DNA from: Bacteroidales bacterium
GTDB lineage: Bacteria > Bacteroidota > Bacteroidia > Bacteroidales > BM520
Direction of reading: 5' to 3'
Assembly: GCA_028701815.1 (NCBI GenBank)
Contig: JAQVPY010000060.1
Coordinates: forward strand, 1 to 11,190
DNA length: 11,190 nt
Shown: positions 1 to 7,070 of the stretch, one piece after another
Layout: each line of letters starts with the position of its first letter
Numbering within the stretch: the first letter of the stretch is position 1
The notes under the pieces: model-generated
The model's database searches: none
The model's input: only the letters and a program-made list of their open reading frames with translations
Told to the model about the DNA's origin: nothing
Position numbers and translations under genes: made by a program

Positions 1-2
1 CA

Positions 3-416
3 GGATGCAATCAGATTGAATACAACAGCAATTTCGCCTTGTGGTGTATGCTCGCTGCGCCGTTAATCGTCAACAGCGATATAAGACATCTCGACAAGGC
101 TACAATAGACCTTCTCACAAATAAACTTCTGATAGCCATCGACCAGGATCAACTCGGCAAACAAGGCTATACAATAAGCAACGACGGCAACATCCAGATA
201 TTGAAAAAAGAACTCTCCAACGAAGAATATGCTATATGTATATTTAACCGTTCCGAAGATAGCCGCGACTTCTCTTTCAAAATAAAAGAGGACCTCGGTA
301 TCTGGTATCCGTCACAACAGTTAAACGTTTGGTCGGAGAAGACTTCTTCCAAAACGGTAGTCACAGGTAATTTGCAAGCACATGCATGCGAAATATACAT
401 TATTAAAAAGAAATAA
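3..416 (+). CDS. Alpha-galactosidase-type glycoside hydrolase (GH27), C-terminal fragment
   Basis: This is the last 137 codons of a gene whose start lies before the window; the reading frame is open from base 3. The stretch around LWCMLAAPLIVNSDIRHLD, followed by LTNKLLIAIDQDQLGKQG, matches the end of the (beta/alpha)8 barrel in GH27 alpha-galactosidases, where W-MAAPL, ND(I/L)R and AI(D/N)QD-LG-QG are highly conserved. After it come about 75 residues that fit the small C-terminal beta-sandwich domain of this family. GH27 enzymes release terminal alpha-linked galactose (some act on related sugars) from oligosaccharides or polysaccharides. The two catalytic aspartates and any signal peptide lie upstream and cannot be seen, so substrate and location are open. 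The following gene has its own promoter, so this enzyme is probably the last gene of a separate unit. Confidence 0.85.
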   Translation, partial: GCNQIEYNSNFALWCMLAAPLIVNSDIRHLDKATIDLLTNKLLIAIDQDQLGKQGYTISNDGNIQILKKELSNEEYAICIFNRSEDSRDFSFKIKEDLGIWYPSQQLNVWSEKTSSKTVVTGNLQAHACEIYIIKKK

Positions 417-427
417 ACCCGCCTTCT

Positions 428-460
428 TTTGTGAAGTTTTAATCATTTTATTTATCTTTG
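428..460 (+). promoter_or_regulatory. Bacteroidetes-type sigma promoter for the 481-6998 block
   Basis: A TTTG at 428-431 and a TATCTTTG at 453-460 match the -33 (TTTG) and -7 (TAnnTTTG) elements of the primary Bacteroidetes sigma factor, with a 21-base spacer. Transcription would begin a few bases after 460 and give a very short leader before the ATG at 481. No comparable match is seen in the two short gaps downstream (18 and 11 bases), so this promoter may drive all three genes up to 6998. Confidence 0.6.
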
Positions 461-480
461 CTTTTTAGACCATAAAAATT

Positions 481-1200
481 ATGAAAAAACTGTTCATTTT
501 TTTACTCGTGATTTCCATCGGCGGGAGTGTTACAGCCCAAAAGTTGTATTCCACATTGAGTTTTGAAATCCCTTTTTCTTTTGCAAGCATTGATGCTTAC
601 GACTCCAAAGACGGACGTATGATGAGGTTCGCGCCTTGGGCAAATTTCCAGGTTGCAGGAAACTTCGACACGGGAAATACTTTCGGTCTTTATTTGGGTT
701 TATCGATAAAAAACATAGGCTTCTCTTATAAGATAGAAAATCCGAATGCCATAGACCAGTCTTTTAACGGCTCGGTAATAAAAAAGAAATTCCGCACTTA
801 TAACGTAGGTATCCCCTTAGGGCTTAAACTTGGCAGTTTCGACAAGTTTTACTTCTACGGCGGCTATGAGTTGGAGTTCCCTCTGCATTATAAGGAGAAA
901 ACCTTTTACGCCAACACAAAAACCATAAACAAAGAGTGGCTCAGCGACAAAACGCCCGATCTATCACACTCTTTCTTCTTCGGCGTGGAATTTCCATACA
1001 GCCTGAACCTGAAATTCAAATGGTATATCACTAATTTCTTCAACACTGATTACGATGAGTTGATACCGAATTTGCCCACAATCAAATACAGCGAATTCGG
1101 ATCCAACGTATTTTATATCAGCCTCGGCATCAATATATTCCAAAACTTCGATTTTTACTGCAAGAGATATATCGAATCTGCCGACGGATATTATTATTAA
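481..1200 (+). CDS. Small predicted outer-membrane beta-barrel protein
   Basis: This encodes 239 residues. The N-terminus (MKKLFIFLLVISIGGSVTAQ) is a classic Sec signal peptide with a likely cut after A19. The mature part is rich in alternating aromatic and hydrophobic strands separated by short polar turns, for example around FGLYLGLSIKNIGFSYKI, FYFYGGYELEFPLHY and NLKFKWYITNFF. This is the look of an 8- to 10-stranded outer-membrane barrel such as the PorT/OmpW-like proteins of Bacteroidota. No specific family is recognised. The protein ends in YYY rather than in a clear C-terminal strand with a final F, so the barrel call is inferred from pattern only. The start at 481 sits just after a good promoter and gives a complete signal peptide. 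The next gene begins 18 bases downstream on the same strand, suggesting co-transcription with the giant transporter. Confidence 0.7.
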   Translation: MKKLFIFLLVISIGGSVTAQKLYSTLSFEIPFSFASIDAYDSKDGRMMRFAPWANFQVAGNFDTGNTFGLYLGLSIKNIGFSYKIENPNAIDQSFNGSVIKKKFRTYNVGIPLGLKLGSFDKFYFYGGYELEFPLHYKEKTFYANTKTINKEWLSDKTPDLSHSFFFGVEFPYSLNLKFKWYITNFFNTDYDELIPNLPTIKYSEFGSNVFYISLGINIFQNFDFYCKRYIESADGYYY

Positions 1201-1218
1201 TATATAAAATAACAGAAT

Positions 1219-4200
1219 ATGGCACATTCTAAAAAATTCGGAACATTTGCTGCGGTGTTCACACCATCTGTTTTGACAATATTAGGCGCGATTATGTATT
1301 TGCGTCTCGGATGGATTGTAGGGCAAGCCGGTTTATACAGAACATTAATTATTATTTGCGTAGCGCACATAATATCTTTCACCACCGGGCTCAGCTTATC
1401 ATCTATCGCCACAGATAAAAAGATTCAAAAGGGGGGCATTTATTATATTCTGTCGCGCAGCCTGGGACTTCCCATGGGCGGTGCCATCGGAATAGCGATC
1501 ACACTGGCCATGATACTTAACCTCGCATTACATATCATAGGTTTCTCTGAATCTTTTTTAGCCGTAAGCAGCATCGCAGAATTTTTCGGCATGACTCCCG
1601 GCGTCCACGCCTACCGGATTATCGGAAGTGTCGTCCTCATTTTACTTGTAACCATAGCTTTAATAAGCACCTCGTCAGCCCTAAAATCGCAATTTTTCAT
1701 TATGGCTGCAATAGCGCTGTCTTTCATCTCCATTATCTTGGGGTTTATTTTGAAGATTGAGCCCGCCCCGTCAAGTCCAAGCCTTCAACCCATCAACAAT
1801 GTCGAGCCGTTTATGTATCTCTTCGGCATCTTCTTCCCCGCCACTACAGGCTTCACAACAGGAGTGGCCATGTCCGGGGATTTAAAGGACCCCAAACGTT
1901 CCATCCCCCGCGGAGTGATGGCGGCAATCATTACAGGCTTCGTCATATATATAACCCTCACTTTCTGCTTCGCTTTCTTTGTACGCAGAAATCTTTTGTT
2001 GAGCGACAACAACTTCCTCACCAAGGTAGCATGGAGTTCTCCCCTCGTTATTGCAGGTATCTGGGGCGCAACTCTGTCGACAGCCCTCGGCTCCATCCTC
2101 GGAGCACCGAGAATTTTACAGGCAATCGCCGACGACAAAATAGCGCCTAAATTCTTTGCAAAATGCTACGGACCAAACAAAGAACCGCGTAACGCCCTCA
2201 TCTTTACGGCTATACTCGCCGAAGCCGCAGTTCTTATTGGCGACTTAAACGTTATTGCCCCCATCGCGGCAATGTTCTTTATGTCGTCTTACGCATTCAT
2301 TAACCTCGCCTTTTTCCTCGAGAAATGGTCGAGCACAGATTTCAGACCATCCTTTAACGTAAGTAGATATATCGGACTCATCGGCGTGATAGCCTGCCTC
2401 GTAGTGATGTTCAAACTCAACGCCGGCGCCATGTTAGCCGCCATAATAGTAATGGTGCTGCTATACCTACTCCTGAAAAGAAGAAATATCAATCTCGAAT
2501 ACGGAGACGTCTGGCAAAGCGTTCTGCTAATGATTACTCGAAACGTACTGAGAAAAATTAACAGAAAAAAACTCGAGAGCAGGAACTGGCAGCCTAATAT
2601 CGTGGCATTCAATAGCGATGATAGCCGCCGCCAACAAATTGTTGACTTCAGCAAATGGCTGATAGGTCAACATGGCTTTTTAAGCCTCTTCGACTTAAAA
2701 CTCTCAAAAAGCAGTGCAGCCCCGATGCCGCATAATGCCTCCGACACAATAAACGAGAAACTCCAACAGACATTAGGAACAAAAACATATTATTGCGATA
2801 ATATCTTCACCGGAATTGAAAATATCGCCGGCACATACGGATTTATCGGTATCGAACCCAATACCCTGCTCTTGAGCTTCGACAAAGACAAGTTGGAAGA
2901 CAAACCACATTTCATAAGCATGCTCAACAACATATCTAAACTGGATAAAAACATCCTGTTTATGTATTACGACGAAGACGCAGGCTTCGGAAATAAAAAA
3001 ATCATTGATATTTGGATTTCTTCCGGCGAATCAGGTAATCTGTTCCCGATAAATCTCGTAAAATTATTATGGACTAATGAATATTGGGCGGAAAGTGCTT
3101 TGAGAATAAATGTAATAAGTAACAACAACAACGCTTACAGCTTTATCTTCAACAAGCTAAATAATATCCTCGAACAAATGCGCGTTGAAGGAGAAATTAG
3201 AATCATCAACAACGGCATCGACAACAAATCGGTAAAAGAGTTGATAGCATCACACAGCTTCGACGCCGACCTGATTCTTCTGTCGCTGCCTGACATGCGC
3301 AACGAAAAACAAGATGGGTTTGAAAAACTATGTGAACTCTGTGAGGTTGGTAAAACCGTCATCTTCACAAAAGCCTCAAATGAATTCGAATCATACGGCA
3401 ACCTCGATGTCGTTACAAGACAACTTTTGCCAACGGCTTCTCCCGACGACTCCTTCCAACAAGCCCCTATTCGCCCCGAAGCTGAAGAACTTATCAAACA
3501 ACTGCGGGAATCCTTCTCTAACGCTTCGGATAAATCGATAAAAATTAAAATGGAAGTACTATTGTCTTATCTGACATCTACCTACGACAATATCAAATCG
3601 GCAATCGATATCAACTACAAAAAAGTCCATACCGTCGCCGATGCCAAACGCCACATGACAGCTACCGTCAACCTCATAAAACTCAACCTTAAAGACCTCA
3701 TCGATAACAAATTTGCAGATGTGCCTCAACTGTTTCAAAGTATGGGCAGTGACCTCCTGACGGAATTTACTAATATATGTGCTAACCTTCCGGACCCGTT
3801 CATCGTCCTCTATGACGAAGATATCAAATTCGTATCGCCTAATGATTCTAAGTCCCTGATTAAGCTAAAAAATAAAATCGAACATTTCTATAATCATAAC
3901 CATACCGGCAACCTTTACCCATACCAGGGAAATATCAAACGAAATATCTCCTTCGAGTCAAAAGTGATGTTTAACGACCTCTTGCCCGAAGTCTATAAAC
4001 AGATTAAAATTTTCTGTATCGATGTATACTACGAACTCACAAAAGTTATTTATACACTCAATGACGCCAACCTGAACATCATAAAGAATTTCAACAGCGA
4101 CGACTTCGAGATATCCGATTTTATCTCCCCCGTATATTCCGTTCTGACTGAATCAAAAGTAGACACGATAAATAAAATTGCCGAATTGTATTCTCGCATC

Positions 4201-6258
4201 GCTCAAATCGAAAACGATCATATTGATGAGGTTATCAAATATTTGAATGTCATCAACTTTAATGACCTGCCAATTAACAGTAAACGACTAACTGTCAGCA
4301 ATAAAGAATTGTTAGAGGGCACAACTGAAGACTTCTCCGTGTTGTCTTCTACCCTTCCTAAAATTTATAACCGCCTGCTTGTCGATACGGGTCTTTCTTA
4401 TTTCAAGATAAAACTCTTTAATGCCACCGACGACATCATGAACGTCACAAAAGATTATGTGAACGATTACGTTTTAGACCGCCACAATGCGTTTATTGAA
4501 GACTTGAACAATCATTCGACAATAGACCAACTCGACACAGAAGTTATCTCCGGCACAAAACCTGAGATATATTCTTCCATGAATGAGATTTACGACAAGG
4601 TAATGAAGACTATACAAGTCTTTTCAGGAGAAATTGTGATCATCGGAAATAACACATTGACACAATATGAGGCCACCGATGAGAACACGCCGGAACCATT
4701 CGAGTTCTCCGTGTCTCGTCTCCTCGACTACATATATCAAAATTACTATTACCGACAAGTCCGCCAACTTATAAGCGACCTCGACCAATATTGTCAGAGG
4801 TCTCTCGATAAACACAAAAACATACTCACACAACTCTCCATTTACGAGACTCATACTGAACAGGTCGGCGAAATGGTGGATTTGATAAAAAGAGAAAAAG
4901 AATCTATAAAAGAGAAACTTGCATATACAGACAAAGAGATTTCTTCCACTTACGAGTTGACTTACGAAAAGCTCCAATTAGAGGCTTTTATTGAAAGTTC
5001 AAAAACGATGAGGGTAAAAAATATCGCCGACTCAGGCGTAAGCCTTCTCAATAAATGGAAAAATACCGTAACTAATTTCTTCAGAAATCAGTTCACTCAA
5101 TTCTGGTATAAGAAAAGTACAAGCAGCATTTACGCCGAACAGCTTACAAAGCGAGATAACGACGACGAACGCCTCAGAAAATTCATGGACGACGTCGCAA
5201 GCGTAACGTTGAAAGAAGAAGTTGACAAGTCTCTCCCGTATTCTTATAAACAACTGTTTTTCAACGCCCAACATTACAATAAGGAGTTATGGGTAGGGAA
5301 AACCAAGGAAATAAACGACTTCAAAATCCTCCTGTCACAATACAAACGTCTGCATTCCGGCGCAATAATGATAACAGGTATGAGCGGCTCCGGTAAAAGT
5401 TTCTTCTCTTATCATGTCGCCAAGACTTTGCTGCCTAACGCGCAGATTTATTCCATCAAATCAGTCACCGGCGGCAGCACGTCAATCAACAAGTTCGAGA
5501 GTTCATTCCTGCGTTCTACCGACATGCAAAACATGCCTTTTGCAAAAGCCATAGAAGAAATACCCGCCGGCTCCGTGCTGATATTCGAGAACATCGAGCA
5601 GTGGTGGCATCGTAACGAGGGGGGCACCAGAGTAATCGAAAGAATCATCTCTATAATAGATACTTACAGCAAGAACCTGCTGTTTATACTCAACTCTAAC
5701 CCGTTGAGTTTCGACACAATCAGACTCACCACCGACATACAGAGAATCATCATCGGCTCTGTAGGACTGTCGCAGTTTGACGCGAAAGAGATAGAAACGA
5801 TTATCCTACGCCGCCATAAAGCCGGCAACCTAAAACTTACCCTCAACAACCGGCCGGAAACAACATTATACCCATGGCATTATGCTAAGCTGTTCTCTAC
5901 ATACTATCAACTCACCGATGGAAATATCAAGTCGGCATTAAACCTGTGGATATCTTGTATCGACAAAGCGTCAAATGACACTATTTATATGCATACGCCG
6001 CATTTCCCGGAATTTATTCCTTTCGACACCCTGTCACGTCAACAGATTATCTTCCTTGCACAGTTTGTCATCCTTAACAATATGTCATACGAACGTATCT
6101 TCGCCATAAGCAAACGCCGCATGGCAGATGTCACCAAAGACCTGAACACACTGATTAAACTCGGATTAATAGAGAAATATTCCGAGAACATATATGGTAT
6201 AAATACCGTATTATACCCGTTTATTGTTAAAGAACTAAAACGTATTGAAATCATTTAA
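1219..6258 (+). CDS. SLC12-type cation-chloride cotransporter fused to a helical region and an AAA-type ATPase
   Basis: This is a 1679-residue inner-membrane protein in one uninterrupted frame. Residues 8-420 carry about 12 hydrophobic segments with SLC12 signatures: TPSVLTILGAIMYLRLGWIVG (TM1, split here as TPSVLTILG and AIMYLRLGWIVG), GGIYYILSRSLG before TM3, FFPATTG and SGDLKDP in and after TM6, and GAPRILQAIADD after TM8. Residues 455-735 look like the cytosolic SLC12 C-terminal domain (WQPNIVAFN, DIWISSGESGNLFPINLVKLLW, ALRINVIS, ADLILLSLPDM). Residues 750-1350 are helix-rich, partly coiled-coil (around 1220-1290), and unrecognised. Residues 1354-1679 form a P-loop ATPase: WVGKTKEI lead-in, Walker A GMSGSGKS (1387-1394), Walker B-like VLIFEN (1453-1458), sensor-1-like N1492/N1494, sensor-2-like GNIKSAL (1568-1574), and a winged-helix-like tail (about 1600-1675). 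Family members co-transport Cl- with Na+ and/or K+. What the ATPase does here is unknown. An MscS-like gene follows after 11 bases. Confidence 0.88.
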   Translation: MAHSKKFGTFAAVFTPSVLTILGAIMYLRLGWIVGQAGLYRTLIIICVAHIISFTTGLSLSSIATDKKIQKGGIYYILSRSLGLPMGGAIGIAITLAMILNLALHIIGFSESFLAVSSIAEFFGMTPGVHAYRIIGSVVLILLVTIALISTSSALKSQFFIMAAIALSFISIILGFILKIEPAPSSPSLQPINNVEPFMYLFGIFFPATTGFTTGVAMSGDLKDPKRSIPRGVMAAIITGFVIYITLTFCFAFFVRRNLLLSDNNFLTKVAWSSPLVIAGIWGATLSTALGSILGAPRILQAIADDKIAPKFFAKCYGPNKEPRNALIFTAILAEAAVLIGDLNVIAPIAAMFFMSSYAFINLAFFLEKWSSTDFRPSFNVSRYIGLIGVIACLVVMFKLNAGAMLAAIIVMVLLYLLLKRRNINLEYGDVWQSVLLMITRNVLRKINRKKLESRNWQPNIVAFNSDDSRRQQIVDFSKWLIGQHGFLSLFDLKLSKSSAAPMPHNASDTINEKLQQTLGTKTYYCDNIFTGIENIAGTYGFIGIEPNTLLLSFDKDKLEDKPHFISMLNNISKLDKNILFMYYDEDAGFGNKKIIDIWISSGESGNLFPINLVKLLWTNEYWAESALRINVISNNNNAYSFIFNKLNNILEQMRVEGEIRIINNGIDNKSVKELIASHSFDADLILLSLPDMRNEKQDGFEKLCELCEVGKTVIFTKASNEFESYGNLDVVTRQLLPTASPDDSFQQAPIRPEAEELIKQLRESFSNASDKSIKIKMEVLLSYLTSTYDNIKSAIDINYKKVHTVADAKRHMTATVNLIKLNLKDLIDNKFADVPQLFQSMGSDLLTEFTNICANLPDPFIVLYDEDIKFVSPNDSKSLIKLKNKIEHFYNHNHTGNLYPYQGNIKRNISFESKVMFNDLLPEVYKQIKIFCIDVYYELTKVIYTLNDANLNIIKNFNSDDFEISDFISPVYSVLTESKVDTINKIAELYSRIAQIENDHIDEVIKYLNVINFNDLPINSKRLTVSNKELLEGTTEDFSVLSSTLPKIYNRLLVDTGLSYFKIKLFNATDDIMNVTKDYVNDYVLDRHNAFIEDLNNHSTIDQLDTEVISGTKPEIYSSMNEIYDKVMKTIQVFSGEIVIIGNNTLTQYEATDENTPEPFEFSVSRLLDYIYQNYYYRQVRQLISDLDQYCQRSLDKHKNILTQLSIYETHTEQVGEMVDLIKREKESIKEKLAYTDKEISSTYELTYEKLQLEAFIESSKTMRVKNIADSGVSLLNKWKNTVTNFFRNQFTQFWYKKSTSSIYAEQLTKRDNDDERLRKFMDDVASVTLKEEVDKSLPYSYKQLFFNAQHYNKELWVGKTKEINDFKILLSQYKRLHSGAIMITGMSGSGKSFFSYHVAKTLLPNAQIYSIKSVTGGSTSINKFESSFLRSTDMQNMPFAKAIEEIPAGSVLIFENIEQWWHRNEGGTRVIERIISIIDTYSKNLLFILNSNPLSFDTIRLTTDIQRIIIGSVGLSQFDAKEIETIILRRHKAGNLKLTLNNRPETTLYPWHYAKLFSTYYQLTDGNIKSALNLWISCIDKASNDTIYMHTPHFPEFIPFDTLSRQQIIFLAQFVILNNMSYERIFAISKRRMADVTKDLNTLIKLGLIEKYSENIYGINTVLYPFIVKELKRIEII

Positions 6259-6269
6259 AAGACAAAGTT

Positions 6270-6998
6270 ATGAACCCTGAAACAATAATAACAGATAAAA
6301 GTTCGGCTCTGTGGCTGATAGGGATAGCAGCCATCATATTGTTCTTTATTTTAAGACTGCTTAGAAAATATTTACCTCTGTTGCCTAAAAGGGAAAAAAT
6401 TAGAAGAGTGCTGAAAAAACAAATTCAAGCCATTGAAATAATCATCTGGGCGCTCTTCGCTTTTTATGCCATTCCAAAATTCTCAGACAACATACCTTTA
6501 CTGATAATAGTATTATGCATCGTTCTGAGTTTTGTCATCTTTTATGCGTGGTTTTACATTAAAGAATATGTCGCCGGCATCACTTTCCGCGGAGATGTAG
6601 ACATAAAAATCGGCGATACGATAACCTTTAACGGAATAACCGGCAAAATCAAGAAGTTGTCGAATCAACATGTTGAGATCGAAACCGACAACGAGATCTT
6701 TTATTTTCCATACTCTCAAATTCTAAAGGGCACCTATAGCAAATATTGTAATTCCGAACAGAGTCATATTTGCAATTTCACCCTGTCGCTGAATCCCGCA
6801 ATGTATGATACCGACACGATCTTTGAAATCAGAAAATACTTGCTGACCTTCCCTTCCGTTGCCACTACCATGGAACCGGACATCAAATGTGTCAAAAACG
6901 AAAAGGGATTTGTCTCGCTAAACATTTCTTTCATCTCTCTCGATGAAGAAAGAAATGAGATAATCATTCAACATGTTAAAGAAAAATTTATCAAATAA
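6270..6998 (+). CDS. MscS-family (mechanosensitive channel-like) membrane protein
   Basis: This encodes 242 residues with three hydrophobic segments, about 12-31, 53-68 and 75-99. They are followed by a stretch typical of the MscS beta domain: VAGITFRGDVDIKIGDTITFNG, read as VAGITFRGDV then DIKIGDTITF, then GITGKIKKL, and FYFPYSQIL in place of the usual (V/I)-IPN-(x)-(I/L). A C-terminal alpha/beta region of about 80 residues completes the MscS-like fold. MscS channels open when membrane tension rises and release solutes during osmotic downshock. Two points differ from the textbook protein: the last membrane segment lacks the Gly/Ala packing pattern of the MscS pore helix, and the IPN motif reads FPY. 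It may therefore be a divergent channel or a non-channel relative. It lies 11 bases after the cotransporter-ATPase gene, so the two are probably expressed together and may both serve osmotic balance. Confidence 0.78.
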   Translation: MNPETIITDKSSALWLIGIAAIILFFILRLLRKYLPLLPKREKIRRVLKKQIQAIEIIIWALFAFYAIPKFSDNIPLLIIVLCIVLSFVIFYAWFYIKEYVAGITFRGDVDIKIGDTITFNGITGKIKKLSNQHVEIETDNEIFYFPYSQILKGTYSKYCNSEQSHICNFTLSLNPAMYDTDTIFEIRKYLLTFPSVATTMEPDIKCVKNEKGFVSLNISFISLDEERNEIIIQHVKEKFIK

Positions 6999-7017
6999 AC
7001 TATTTTTTATAAATTTG
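6987..7017 (+). promoter_or_regulatory. Bacteroidetes-type promoter for the TPR-methyltransferase pair
   Basis: A TAAATTTG at 7010-7017 matches the TAnnTTTG -7 box, and TTTA at 6987-6990 is one base from the TTTG -33 box at a 19-base spacing. The -33 part lies within the end of the preceding gene. The predicted start of transcription, near 7023, leaves a leader of about 45-50 bases before the ATG at 7071. Confidence 0.5.
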
Positions 7018-7070
7018 CACGATGTTTGCTTAAACGAACATTTCGTTGTATAATCACAAATTTTATTTAT

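Noticed and set aside
3135..3497. Long - strand open frame within the transporter gene.
   Set aside because: Serine-rich, low-complexity translation typical of an antisense shadow; the + strand codes for conserved SLC12 C-terminal domain sequence here.
1219..6258. The giant gene could be two genes joined by a sequencing or assembly error.
   Set aside because: The frame is open throughout with uniform base composition and codon use. There is no sharp change at the domain edges and no candidate start or ribosome site near 3460 or 5280, so a true single gene is more likely.
7026..7070. Upstream TTG start for the TPR protein, adding 15 residues.
   Set aside because: It would begin almost at the predicted transcription start and would put RTFRC-type charged residues before a normal signal peptide; ATG at 7071 gives a standard N-terminus.
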